Positions 23,174 through 35,289 of a DNA stretch of 64,000 nucleotides are shown here, one piece after another. Below the pieces are notes generated by a model. That model saw only the letters and a program-made list of their open reading frames with translations. It searched no databases and was not told where the DNA came from. The position numbers and the translations under genes are program-made. Location: NCBI GenBank assembly GCA_038503035.1, contig JAVSML010018942.1:1-64000 (forward strand), given 5' to 3'. Source of the DNA: Crocodylus rhombifer (taxonomy: Eukaryota > Chordata > Crocodylia > Crocodylidae). Position 1 is the stretch's first letter. The number at the start of each line of letters is the position of its first letter.

Positions 23174-24816
23174 GTTAAGTTACCAAGGAATGGACTGGGT
23201 TGGGACTGAGCTGCCAAGTTTTGAACTCTTGCACTGGCAGTGGAGATTACTAGGAATTACCAGTAAATTATAAAAGAGAATAGATAAGCCTTGAACAAAA
23301 ATGATTCCTCTGATTCCTTCTGGATAAGGGAAGGGTGAGGGAGGGGTTCCTAATAGGAATGGACTAGACTACTTTTACAGTAGTAGCTACTGTTTTGGTT
23401 TAGGTCCCAGTGTTGATCATTAAATTACACTATTTTTCTGCAGCAGAAGATGATTCACTTTGCTTATTCTATTCCTGAGACACAAACTTGACTGGACCAA
23501 TGCTCCAGGGCAGTAACACCCTAATGCCTGTCTCTCAAGTGTCTTTATAATAGTCTCTAAAGTGTCTTGATAAATGTCCCATGTAAGTAGCCTGACTGTA
23601 TTAAAGGGAAAATATATAATTTCCAAGGTTTGGGTGGTTCTGAGACAGATACACCATTCATGCAGGAAAAATTCTTTCTCTCTCCTCCCTTTTTCCTATT
23701 TCACATTCCTTGTACAGCTGTGATTTAAAAGGCAATCTGAGTTCTGCTCTTGGTTCTGCCACTTCTATATTTTCCCTTGATAAGTTGCTTTGCTCCATTG
23801 TGCTTTGGTGTGTCCTCCTTTGTATTTTGAGAGCTATGGACACAGTAAAATAGGGAATGTGTGCAATTATTACATCCTAGTTTTGTTCAAAATTCTCATA
23901 GTAAGTGTAAAGTAGCATGAGAAAATGCTACTCCAAAACCAATCAATATGATTCTGAATTATTAGTGAGGAAAAAAATATTAACCATCTAGTAAGATTAA
24001 TTCTAAGTGAACTCTCAAAACAGTAGCAAAATAAGAAACAACATAAGAATTTTTTGACTGGTTTTTAGCCCCTAGCTGAAAGAGTAATGGCTAAAGAGAA
24101 ATCCTTTAGTATTGGAGAGCCCAAGCTGCTGTAATGAATATGGTACTGTAAGCTTCTCCCTAGCAGTTTCCCAGACAGTAATGAGAGCAAAGTTAGTCCA
24201 AAATGAAGTTGACATTTTCAGAACACCCAGCAGGTGTTTTAGTTCATCTTATGGAGTTAGAATCATGAAAGACAATGGACAAGGACAAATCTAGAAGCTC
24301 CAGGCTCCTGTTTAGTTGATGTGTAGCCCTTCATGTACAAGATATTAACTGGTTAAAGTAGTAGTTCCTTAAGGTTATTATTTTTCTTTTTTATGATGGC
24401 TAGGAAAAAAGACTAACAACAACAAAAGACGCTGACTCAGTAGGCTATCTTGTTAGCTAGTATAAATTAACATAGCTCCATATGATGTTGATTTTTCAAT
24501 AGCTGAGGAACTAGTGTACTTCTATTAAGGAAGCAATTTTTGACTGGTAATTTTTTTTCATGGAGGGCACTTGTATCTTAAAGCACTTATCAGAAGACAT
24601 TTGAACAAATGAGGTCCACACCTTTTGTGTTGTTTGTACTACTTAGGAAATATTAAAGATTTGAGGGTCTGTGACAGAAGCGTGCAATTTCATAAATTCT
24701 GTGGTCCTGAGAGAGAGGCTTGCTTCTTGCTGTTGGAAATACTTTTTGCCTGTCTTTATTCTGATCCTGGAATAGGGTTAATTTTTTGACTGAAATCATC
24801 ATCCCATAGGAAAACT

Positions 24817-25371
24817 AAGTAGAACGGTGGTGCTCAACATTTTTCTCTAGTAGGCCAGATGGGCAGTGCCCCATCTGTTTGCACACCAGATCCTGCCAGT
24901 GGTTCCAATCTGGCCCCAGTACAGTGGGTTATGTGAAGGGGAGCACAGGGCAACCCAGCCACAACCTGGCTGAATAGGGAAAAAACAGGGGCATGACTTG
25001 GCCCTATGGCATGGAGGGAAAGGTAAGGGGCATGGCCCAGCCCCAGTCTGGCCCTGCAGGGGAAAAGTGGGCATGCCTTGACCCTGTGGGGAAAAGAGGG
25101 GATGACCTGGCCTCAACTCAGCTCTGTGCAGGGAGGAGGCATGGCCCAGCCCCAATCCAGATGCAGAAGAGGGCACGTGGCCCACTGCAACCAGCAGTGT
25201 TGGGCATGGGGGTTGGGAATCTAGTGGGAGGCAGGTGGGAGGGTGTCACTGTATTAATGATTGCCACTTCTCAGCTGCCAAATTTCTGCTTCCCTGTCAC
25301 AGGCTAGATGTCATGGCTCCACAGGCTGCATTTGGGCTGTGAGCTGCAGGTTGAGCACCCCTGAACTAGAA
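24817..25371. mobile_element. hAT-type non-autonomous transposon with 8-bp target duplication
   Basis: The element itself is 24825-25363. Its ends are CGGTGGTGCTCAAC and GTTGAGCACCCCTG, a decayed pair of the canonical CAGGGGTGCTCAAC hAT terminus. The eight bases before it (AAGTAGAA, 24817-24824) and after it (AACTAGAA, 25364-25371) match at seven of eight positions, as expected of hAT integration. The 539-bp body is rich in repeated GGCATGGCCCAGCCCC-like words and carries no transposase. Confidence 0.88.
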
Positions 25372-25954
25372 GATTTTCAACTGTTTTAGATGATTGAAAA
25401 TGTTTTTCTATCATCTATTTTTTTCCTGGTGTTTTATGCAAGTCAGGAGAGATGGGGTCCAATCCTATTGCTCATTACTGTGGAAGCTGATGGCAACTTG
25501 CTTGATTTAGCAGTAAAGAATTGGTACTCTGAATACCACATTCCTCAGCCTAGTCAAAAAAACATTAAGACAAAACCCTAAACAAAAGCCTTTGCTGAAA
25601 GAGATATGGTGGGGGTCAGCAGAATCAAGCTAATGTCTCAAAAAACTTTCTTTATAACCCTAAATTTTTCTTTTAAATAAGGTCAGTGTAACTTGGTGGT
25701 TTGTCCCCTTTAGAATGAGCCAATAGCCAACCTGGTTAAGCATCTACAGCTGTAGGGCATTCAGCCAATAGGACGCAGAAGAGAGCAGAAGGGTGCAACC
25801 TGTGAGAGAACAGTTTTCAGGGAAGACGGCCACTTGTGAGCAGAACATCTTGCTACAAAGGGCCAGGCCGCTGTTCTGGGGGACAGGGTTCCCATTTTAA
25901 TGCCCAGGACAGGACAAAAGGATTTGATTGTGTTTGCTTGTTTGTCTGTGATGC

Positions 25955-27365
25955 ATACAAGAAGAAATGTGGGCAAATATCTAGGGTGAAGTATAAGAGC
26001 ATTGCTCAGACATGCAGGGATGGAGTCAGGAAGGCCAAAAATCAATTGGAGTTGCAGCTAGCAAGGGATGTGAAGAGTAACAAGACAGGTTTCTGTAAGT
26101 ATGTCGGTAGCAAGAGGAGGATCAGGGAAAGTGTTCATCCCTTAGTGAATGCAAGAGGCAACCTTGTGACAGAGGATGCAGAAAAGGCTGAAGTGCTCAA
26201 TGCCTTTTTCGCCTCAGTCTCTACAGGCAAGGTCAACTCCCAGACTACTGCACTGGGCAGCGCAGTTTGGGGAGGAGGTGAGCAGCCAACAGTGGTAAAG
26301 AACAGGTCAGGAACTATTTTAAAAAGCTGGACATATACAAGTTCATGGGCCTGGAGGATGTTGAGGGAGTTGGCTGATGAGATTGCGGAGCCACTGGCCA
26401 TAATCTTTGAAAGCTTATGGCTGTTGGGAGAAGTTCTGGATGACTGGGTAAGGGAAAACATAGTGCCCATATTTAGGAAAGGAAAAAAGAAGGATCCAGG
26501 GAACTACAGATCAGGCAGCCTCACCTCAGTCCCTGGAAAAATCATGGAGCAAATCCTCAAGGAATTCATTTGTAAGCACTTAAAGGAGAAAAAGGTTATA
26601 AGAAGCAGTCAGCATGGATTCACCAAGGGCACTTCATGCCTAACCAACCTGATTGCCATCTATGATGAGATGACTGGCTCTGTGGACACAGAGAGACCCG
26701 TGAATGTGATATACCTTGATTTTAGCAAGGCTTTTGATACAGTCTCCCGCAACATTCTTGCAGGCAAAGGAAGTATGGACTGGATGAATGAACTGTAAGG
26801 TGGAGAGAAAACTGGCTGGAGCATCAGGCTCAGAGGGTAGTAATCAATGGCTCGATGTCTAGTTGGCTGCTAGTATGAAGTGGAGTGCCCCGGGGGGTCA
26901 GTCCTGGGGCTGGTTTTGTTCAATATCTTCATGAGTGATCTGGAAGATGGGATGGGGTACACTCTCAGAAAATGTGCAGATGATATCAAGCTGGGGAGAG
27001 TAATAGATATGCTAGAAGGTAGGGCTAGGATTCAGAGACACCTAGATAAGTTGGAGGGTTAGCCCAAAAGTAATTTCATGAGATTCAACAAGGACAAGTG
27101 CAAATTCCTACACTTAGGGTGGACCAATCCCATTATAGGCTGGGGACTGACTGGCTGGGCAGCAGCTCTGCAGGAAAGGACCTGGGGGGTTACAGTGGAC
27201 AATAAGCTGAATATGAACCAACAGTGTGCCATTGCTGAAAAGAAAGTGAACAGCATACTGGGCTGCATTGATAGGAGTCTTGCCAGCAGGTCAAGGGAAG
27301 TCATTATTCCCCTCTATTCAGCACTGGTGAGGCCACATGTGGAGTACTGTGTTCCACCCCACCCC
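25955..27365 (+). mobile_element. CR1 LINE fragment, decayed reverse transcriptase
   Basis: The first frame (to 26798) covers the linker after the endonuclease ([20 protein letters not shown]) and the start of the reverse transcriptase: [33 protein letters not shown] and [14 protein letters not shown]. After a break around 26799-26880, a second frame has the GGSVLGLVLFNIFMSDLEDG and KCADDIKLG region, where the usual F of the FADD box is replaced by C. A third frame (27078-27360) has RFNKDKCKFLHLG and LYSALVRPHVEYC. The element stops abruptly near 27360 without a CR1 3' end. Several frameshifts and stops make it inactive. Confidence 0.9.
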
Positions 27366-28777
27366 TGCTGTCTCCCTGCTGTTCCCACTGGGATGTGTGC
27401 AGAGGCACCCCTTGTCTGAGCATCATTGATACTGAAGATTATCTGCAGAGCACCCAGCCAGGCCCAGTGGCACTTGTATACTGCTCTACCCATAGGATTT
27501 TCTAACAGGAGAACAACACTAGTATAGTTTTCTCAGATTTTTTGAACTGGCTAAGAGCTCATCAGGGAGCAAGCCTGCCTATAGAAGCCATTGGACTAAG
27601 CAACTCAAGTGATCCAGGAATTAAGAGATTCATCAGGTCCACCTCATTTTACCTGTTTGACTGCTCATGTATCCTTTGTACAGTCAATGGGTTCACATCT
27701 AGATGGCCCACTGTTATCCTAACATGAAGCTGAGACCAAACAGGATGATGACCACGTAAAATATTAACACATTTATAGGGAGGAAAAAATCTCATAGACT
27801 TTCTATCTTAGAAGTTATTTTTTTGAGGGCTGCACATTTTTATGAACAATATCTTTCCTACTTCAATGATATTTTATGCATTAGCTCAAGAACCAGCATT
27901 AAAACTGAAAGCAAAATCTACCTTCCCCATGGGAATGCTTCCTAGGTAAATGTTGATAAAACATGTCAGGACTCTCTAAATTGACTTCTTGTGTTCACTT
28001 AACATCTTCTCTTTCAGTCATGATATTTTATCCTCCTCTGAACTTAGCTATATATGTTTGTTACTCCTTCAGCAGTTGATTTACTGGTGCAGAGACCAGC
28101 TGTGCCTAGTTTTACATTAGATGTATTATAGAAGGGCTAAAAAGTTCTGGTTTACCTTAGAAATTCTGAAGCTGTAAAATGTTGATTTCATTTTGATAGA
28201 TCATTGATTTACCTGCTTCTTGTTTACCTGGCTCAGTTAAACCAGTTTCTCCAGGGTCTTTGTGAAATCATATTCTAATATACCTTAATGTAATTGTGAC
28301 ATCTGTAGGTAATATAGGGCTTGCTAGTACTGCCCTGTGCTCATCTGCCTACAGGTGGTGACAGGATAGACCTTGGCTCTGGATCACCAGGTCTGCCAGG
28401 AAGTGGATCTTACGTTTTCTCTCCTGCCACAACTTTGATGATCTATATATTCCTGGAAGGCAATGCCCATGGTGATACTGCCTGGTCTTGATCCCTGTGT
28501 CTTCTGTGGGGCTCCAAACCTCCCCTTTACCCCAGTTTAGCCTCTCCAGATGGTGTTTTATGATATTCTTCCACAGCCAGGTGGCAGTGCTGCCTGTTGT
28601 AATCTTATCTGCCCTTACCCCAGGATGTCCTAGTGCCTCTTTTGGGTACACCCTTCCAGGAGCTGGTCTTGGCCTGTGCTCAAAAAAATCAAAATAGACA
28701 GCAAAAATAAATCACAGAAAATCCCCGCTGCTTCTCAGCCTTCTTGTCAGGCTCTAGCAATGTCCCCCTTTTCTCAT
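27366..28777. other. Gene-free stretch
   Basis: No exon recognised. A moderately GC-rich part (about 28350-28680) carries a 100-codon minus-strand frame with no family resemblance I can name; it abuts the LTR-like element and could be retroviral flank or unrelated repeat. Confidence 0.45.
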
Positions 28778-29486
28778 TGTTAGAAATGGAATATTGTTAG
28801 AAATGCCACAGCTCTTCTTATACTAAATCACAGACTCTCCCCCAGCGCCTGATAAGGAAGAAACACTGCCAAGGACTTTTCTCCTTGCCCAGCCTTGCCA
28901 CAGCTCTTCTTATACTAAATCACAGACTCTCCCCCAGCTTCTCCTAGCCTTTCTCATGCAGATTACACAAGCTGGAATTCAACTGACTGCGTCCTTGAAA
29001 GGGCGGGGGGGGGGGGGGGGGGGGGNNNNNNNNNNNNNNNNNNNNNNNNNNNNNNNNNNNNNNNNNNNNNNNNNNNNNNNNNNNNNNNNNNNNNNNNNNN
29101 NNNNNNNNNNNNNNNNNNNNNNNNNGGTTAAACTCTTGGTGACCTATAGAACTTTCTGAGCATGCTCAATTAGCTGATACATATTTACTTCTCCGCCCTG
29201 CATACTTAAGTAGTTAATTATAATGTACATGCGATGGATGTAGTGATGTAACCACATATATGTTTGTATGAAACAGAAATGAGCTGTAAGAGTTCCTGTT
29301 TCTGCACACGTGCCCAGGAGGAAAAAGATAAATACAGCCTGCAAAAATTCCTTGGTGGATTCAGAGTAATCTGAGTCTTTGACTCTGCTCTGACCCTATT
29401 TGCAAATACACCTTTTGTGCCATCTGATGTATGTGTGTCTGTGATTTTAGTGGCCTCCAAGAAACGGACCGCAATTTTTTGCAACA
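28778..29486 (-). mobile_element. Solo-LTR-like element, copy 1 (minus orientation), with internal duplication
   Basis: In the minus reading the element starts TGTTGCAAAA (ending at 29486) and finishes TTTCTAACA (28778), the TG...CA ends typical of retroviral LTRs. A homologous copy in the opposite orientation is at 34701-35201. The bases beyond each edge are TCAT and TCGT, a possible 4-bp target duplication with one difference. Unlike copy 2, it contains a 42-bp block twice (28805-28846 and 28897-28938); on the minus strand each block carries a GTATAAGAAG TATA-like box. The element also contains a G run and a 100-base gap. No viral genes are recognised beside it. Confidence 0.72.
29005..29125. 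other. G homopolymer and assembly gap
   Basis: About 21 consecutive G residues run into 100 undetermined bases (29026-29125). The gap sits inside the LTR-like element; compared with the other copy, little of the element seems to be missing. A long G run is a common cause of assembly failure. Confidence 0.95.
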
Positions 29487-31113
29487 TCGTGATCAGGTGC
29501 TCAATCTCCCAATCACCATAATTCAGGCAAACAATCCCTTTGTCCATTCTTCGCTGTGTGCTAGCCTGCCCTGCACCCCTATGACCATTCACAGTCTCTT
29601 TGGGGTCTCCCCCCAAGCAGAAAGGCTCTACCTGTGGCTGGAGTTTTTTCCTTCAGGCATTCCTCTGAAGCCTCTGTTGGAAAATTCCACTCCAGAGATT
29701 CTATCAAGCCTTGTGGACTTCCTCACTCCAGATCCTTAGCCAGCTCTGCTCCGAAGATTACCGCTAGCCACGTGTCTGCAAGCCTCTGCCTGCCTCAGGG
29801 TCACTCCGCAGAGTTCCTCAGGTTCTGCCTGCCCAGATGCTCAGCCTCTCCTCTCTCCCTGTGGCCTGCAGGGAACTGACCCCTCTCTGCCCCTCTCTGG
29901 GGCCGGAAATACCTTTGAGCAGCCTCCCTCCACCAATCCTGAGTGAGATGCTGCTCCGGAAATTGGTTGGGTATTTTCCTTCCTTTCCGGGCTGCAGCCC
30001 TGCCGGCCCTCTGTGCTGTAAGTTCTGTCTCACTCCTTCACAGTAATGGTAAAAAATAATTTCAAGCTGTACCTTGTTGTATATTGTTGGTCAATGTTAT
30101 ACAGAACATTGCCTTACACAGAGCAGACAGTAGTAAAAAAAAATACCAATCCCCCCCCAAAAAACTCAGTTGACTTCAAGAACAAGTCATGTACCTGTAC
30201 CATGACTATTCATCTTCCTGGAATACATATTGTATGAATATCTTTATATGTGTGTGTTCTGAGAGTTTTATTGTAATTAAAATTTACAGTGCCTGCTGAG
30301 GGAACGGATAAAATTCCAGTGTGAGTTATAGAACGCTATCAGAGAGTTGCCACAGTGATATGCTTTCTCAGTATCAGTGGTCAGAAAACATCCAAGCAAG
30401 AGGAGTTAATCTAAGATAAAATAAAGGAAAATCTACCACATAAGTTAAACAAAAAACAGATTAGAAATAGTTTAATTGCCTGATGGATTAACTTTGAAAA
30501 AAAATGACCTAGCCTTAGTGGTGGGAAATGAATATGAAACTAATCTATGCTCATTGCAGTCTGCATAGATATAGTATACTACTTTTTCTTTTAATCTGCT
30601 ATAGGCATTTCATGTTCCCATTGTCTTTCTCTCCTGGGGCTCTTGCTCCTACTCTTCAAGTTCATGAAAGTCAAGGCACAAAGGAATATAGAAAATGAAC
30701 TCCAAAGTTTTATTTCATTTTGCAGGCGTGAGAGGTGGGGAGCAGTAATCTGACAGCAGCAGAAATGCTGTCTTCTACATGAAAATGGAACAAAGACGTA
30801 TTAAACATCCTCTGTAGTATGGTTCAGTTAATCTAAGACAAAAAGATGAATATCTACATTCCATTATCTGTAATTGTGTGTATTACAGGAAGAGTCATAG
30901 TCAAAGTTGTATATTGTTGTTATTAGTTTTTGTCTTATGATATCACCTAGAAGGTTTATTTATGTATCACAACTTCATTGTGCTAGATGCTGTACAAACA
31001 TTGGCAGAGAGCATATACCCTTCTCTTCCCCCCCCCACCCTCCCCAGTAATACAATGTGATTATAAATAGGTAGTTCTGCTGTTGTTAATATTTATTTCC
31101 AGCCATTCTTTTG
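29487..31113. other. Gene-free stretch with GC-rich left part
   Basis: Bases 29487-30040 are GC-rich with open frames on both strands, none of recognised family; this may be decayed repeat next to the LTR-like element. From 30040 to 31113 the sequence is AT-rich, with C runs near 30150 and 31030. No exon could be supported. Confidence 0.45.
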
Positions 31114-33127
31114 GGCTAAGGGCAGACATTCAAAAAACCTGAGTCTGAATTGATTCAATCTTTGCAGGTTAGTCAAATCTGGCTAAGCTAAACCAGTTTG
31201 TAACTGTAAAGACATCCCCTCTGGGCCAAAGAAATGCAGACACATGCCTGCAGTGGCTTAGGCTACAGGCTGGGGGAGCGCTAAAGCATCCCTCTCTTCC
31301 CTTCCAAAATGTTGAGCTGGGGGGGGGGGGGCATGACCATGCCCTGGCAGGACACTCTAATTAAGGAGGGCATTCCACACCCACAGCAGTCCAGTAGGCA
31401 GTTGATAATGCAGTGTTTATCACCCCTAACTTAGTGTTTATTACCCCCTCAGAAAACAAAGCCTCTCTCCATTAGTTTAAGCACTTCTTAAACATCTTTT
31501 CCAAGGAAGGAACCAGTCTCCCACAGCACAGACCGTAGCCAACATGTTGTGTGCGAGGTAATCCTGAGAGGTGTCTGTGTGAGGCAGAGAGAAGGTGGGA
31601 ATCCTTGCTTAGCAGGGAGTGGCGAAGGGAGGAGGGGAGCAGGGGGAAGTCAGGCAGATGGCTGCAGTCTCTGCTGGAGCTCTAGCCAGGGAGCAGAGGG
31701 GAGGGGCCAGCTCTGCTGTGGAGCAGAGAGCCCAGCCCAGAGAATATGCTGGGATATCTGGCTTAACTTAAACCAGGAAGGGGTCTGGGACAGACATTGA
31801 CCTATCACCTGGACAAGGGAGAAGAGATTGAGGTCATATAACTTGACTTCAAAAAAGCCTTCGATCTGGTATCCCATGATCACCTCTTGGCAAAACTGGC
31901 CAGTTGTGGCCTTGGCTCCACCATGATCCGCTGGCTGGGAAATTGGCTCCATGGTCGGACCCAGAGAGTAGTAATTGATGGCAGTCACTCATCATGGTAT
32001 CCTGTGACCAGTGGGGTCCCTCAAGGCTCTGTCCTTGGACCCATATTGTTCAACGTCTTCATTAATGATGTGGACATTGGAATCAGGAGTGGACTGGCCA
32101 AGTTCGCCAATGACACCAAACTTTGGGGCAAAGCATCCAAGCCAAACAACAGGCGGATTATCCAGGCTGACCTGGACAGGCTCAGCAAATGGGCAGACAA
32201 GAACCTGATGGTGTTTAACACCGAAAAATGCAAGGTTCTCCACCGTGGGAGGAAAAACCTGCAGCATCCTTATAGGCTCAGCAGTGCTACGCTGGCTAAC
32301 ACTACAGAAGAAAGAGACTTGGGGGTCATCATTGACCACAATATGAGCAAGAGCCTTCAATGCGATGCTGCAGCTACTAAAGTGACCAAAACGCTGGCTT
32401 GCATCCATAGATGTTTCTCAAGCAAATCCAGGGACATCATTCTCCCCTTGTACTCGGCCTTGGTGAGGCCGCAGCTGGAGTACTGCGTCCAGTTTTAGGT
32501 TCCACAATTCAAAAAGGATGTGGAGAAGCTTGAGAGAGTCCAGAGAAGAGCCACGTGCATGATCAGGGGTCAGAAAAACAGACCTTACGATGACAGGCTG
32601 AGAGCCATGGGGCTCTTCAGCCTGGACAAGCGCAGGCTCAGGTGTGATCTGATGGCCACCTATAAGTTTATCAGGGGTGACCACCAGGATCTGGGGGAAT
32701 GTTTGTTTACCAGAGTGCCCCAAGGGATGACGAGGTTGAATGGTCATAAACTACTGCGAGACCATTTCAGGCTGGTCATAAGGAAGAATTTCTTTACTGT
32801 CCGAGCCCCCAAGGTCTGGAGGTGGTTCAAGCACCTACACTGAACACCTTCAAGAGCAAATTGGATGCCTATTTTGCTGGGATCCTATGACCCCAGGTGA
32901 CTTCCTGCCCTTTGGGCGGGGGGCTGGACTTGATCTTCTGAGGTCCCTTCCAGCCCAAATGTCCATGAAATCTATGAAAGTCTGATACTACATTCAACCA
33001 GCTTTATCTCAAACCAGTTTCAGTCATTTTCAAACTAGTTTATGTGAACTGAACATCTGTTCTGTTACAGGTTTAAACCAGTTTCTGATCACTTAAACCA
33101 GTTTATATGTAAGATCTGTCCCTAGCC
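31114..33127 (-). mobile_element. Family A element, copy 3 (inverted), interrupted by a CR1
   Basis: The outer ends are GGCTAAGGGCAGACATT (31114) and CTGTCCCTAGCC (33127). The left part (31114-31798) and right part (32979-33127) correspond to adjacent parts of the other copies, read in reverse. Between them sits a CR1 fragment. About 25 bases of family A present in copy 2 appear to be missing at the junction. Family A was therefore in place before this CR1 inserted. Confidence 0.85.
31799..32978 (+). mobile_element. CR1 LINE fragment nested in family A copy 3
   Basis: The 5'-truncated CR1 begins inside the reverse transcriptase at the LDFKKAFDLVSHDHL block. It runs through SGVPQGSVLGPILFNVF and KFANDTKLWG, where the first aspartate of the usual FADD catalytic pair is asparagine, and on to LYSALVRPQLEYCVQF. 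A stop at 32496-32498 is followed, in another frame, by RVQRRATCMIRGQ and the C-terminal region to about 32840. The 3' UTR has GGACTTGATCTTCTGAGGTC and ends with a short ATCTATGAAA octamer-like tail. The catalytic change and stop make it inactive. Its sequence differs from the CR1 at 13.8 kb, suggesting a different subfamily. Confidence 0.92.
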
Positions 33128-34318
33128 TTGAAGAGTTACATTACTCCTGGGTGGGGAATAGGGATTAGTACTGGGATCAAAGAGATACATTTTGCTGTCT
33201 TCTGGGTGCTGTCTCCGCCCATATTTGGTCACGTAGTAAGACCTTGAAAATAGGGCGCACACAGTTTTTGATAGTTTGCTGTTAAATCACCAAATGTTCT
33301 AATTGCATTCAGGTAGACAAGGTATTTTGGGTAAATCCGATATCTTTTATTAGACCAACAACATGGCTACAACCTTCACTGCTGTTTACATTTAGTGTGA
33401 TTCAGGCTTCACAGCTTTGGAGCGTCATGTAGGAGGTGGAAGGAATAATTGCCCCTCTGTTTCAGGCTGGTGACTAGTTTGAGACCAACTTGAAATTTCA
33501 TCTTTCCTTTTCTTATTGATATTCATAATTTTAAGCATTCACAGTCCGCAAAAGTGAGTCTTTGTTATTAGCATATCCCTCCATTAGTTGTTAGGAAAGT
33601 ATCCTTGGCACCTATGTGGCAACAGAGTACAGGTTTGTCAGCCTGTCTCATCCTCTGCCCTCTGCCCCTCCATCACCCCCCCACCACTGACTTCCAGAAT
33701 AACAAGGAGAAAAAGCGAAACCTATGTGCTTGATGTTCCGTTTGATGCCATTAGTTTCCGCTGCCCTGGAGAACAAGATCCTAGACCTCAAGTCTCCTGG
33801 CTTTCACTGTGCCAGAGGTGTGTAGTGAATGCCTTTATAAACCACTGGACATGGATGTCATGATTCCCTTCAGTGCTTGGAGCACATAGAAGCTGGAAGC
33901 TGGTATTCCATGGTAGAACTGTGCTATGGGTCTCCAGATCCTATATTTAAACACTGATATTTATGTAAGGCTCAAAATGGTTCCTTTTGTTGAGTTTATT
34001 TTCTTCTGTTGGGTTTTTTTTTTGGTTTCCTTACCACAAAAAAAAGTAGTATTAAGAAAGTAGGACATTCCATGCAAAAACCTACATTAAAAACACATTC
34101 ATGTTATAAAATCAAGTTCTTAAAAACTCCTTTCTGTCTGTTTTTAACAACTTATTGGTTCAACTTTATTTCAAACCTCTTGTACACATACATCATTTTA
34201 ATTGCAGACTACATACTCTTAGTTCTACAGATCTCCTCCCTCATTCAGTTCAGAGGATAAACAATAAATGAAGTAGAAGTGTTAAAGAAAAGCAAAGGAG
34301 ATGTGGGTTCTGTTACAG
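33128..34318. other. Gene-free stretch with a family C remnant
   Basis: At 33325-33380, on the minus strand, lies a short family C remnant (GATATCTTTTATTAGACCAAC). The remainder shows no recognisable exon; T and A runs are common near 34000-34050. Confidence 0.5.
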
Positions 34319-34617
34319 CAGGGGAGTCAAGCTCATTGAGCCTTGGAGGCTGGATGAGGGTTGCTGGGCCAGTCTGTGGGCTGGATTGGAACAATACACT
34401 GGAGCCAGCGCATAGGATTGATACAGCAGGGCCTGCCTCATTCAGCATTCCCATGCCCTGCTGCAGGCCTTGCACAGTGGTGCATGAGCTGGGTCCAGCA
34501 CTAGGAGCACTGCACACAGCATAGAAGATTCAGGGTGCAGGCAGCATGTGCACCCATGTTGGATTGGCTCTGACCACTGACTCTGGGGCCAGTCTGGATC
34601 AGGCCCCAGGCCATCAG

Positions 34618-34648
34618 AGTGTGTGTGTGTGTGTACACACACACACAT
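34618..34648. repeat. (GT)n(AC)n self-complementary microsatellite
   Basis: A run of GT dinucleotides passes directly into a run of AC dinucleotides, making a perfect palindrome of nearly 30 bases. It can form a hairpin or Z-DNA and is likely to vary in length between individuals. Confidence 0.9.
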
Positions 34649-34700
34649 TACTGCCAACACTCTGCCAAGCAACCTTTATGGCTCACTTGGCAGATCAAAG

Positions 34701-35201
34701 TGTTGCAAAAAGCGGTTTGTTTCTTTGGAGGCCCGCAAAGATCACAGACACGCAAACATCAGCTGGCACAAAAGGATGTATTTGTTTGCAAACAAGGTCA
34801 GAGTGGGGCATTGATGCCCAAATCAGCTTCTGACCCACTAATAGTGTTTGCAAGCGGAATTTATCTTCTCTCTCCTGAGCACGTGTGCAGACACCGGAAC
34901 TCTTACAGCTACTTCCGTTTCATACAAGCATACATGTAGTTACATCATTACATACATCGCATGTATAGTATAATTAGCTACTTAAGTATGCAAGGTGGAG
35001 AGGTAAATATGCATCAGCTTATTAAGCATGCCCAGAAACTACAACAGTTCACCAAAAGTTCATACCCCAAGGCCACAGTCAATTGAATTCCAGCTTCTAC
35101 AATCAGCATGAGAAAGGCTAAGGCGGGACTGGGGGAGAAAGGAGCCTTGGGCAGTATTTCTTTCTTATCAGGTGCAAGATGCAAGCTGCGCATTTCTAAC
35201 A
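34701..35201 (+). mobile_element. Solo-LTR-like element, copy 2, with 4-bp target duplication
   Basis: It starts TGTTGCAAAAAGCGG and ends GCATTTCTAACA, so it has TGTT...AACA termini. The four bases on either side are identical (AAAG at 34697-34700 and 35202-35205), as expected for retroviral integration. It is about 500 bases long, which is normal for an LTR. The copy at 28778-29486 is its inverted relative. No internal viral genes are present, so it is most likely a solo LTR left after recombination. It lacks the duplicated TATA-containing block seen in copy 1. Confidence 0.8.
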
Positions 35202-35289
35202 AAAGCACACTAAAAACCTGTTACAGAGTTTACACCACACACCCACGCACCTATCTTCCTACCCGTACACCCACCTACTGCCTCCCTTA

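Noticed and set aside
25836..25955. 5' extension of the CR1 frame before 25955
   Set aside because: The translated part before AYKKK has no CR1 similarity and is read-through of flanking DNA.
28956..29159. Open frame through the G run and second gap
   Set aside because: It consists of a poly-glycine artefact and undetermined bases.
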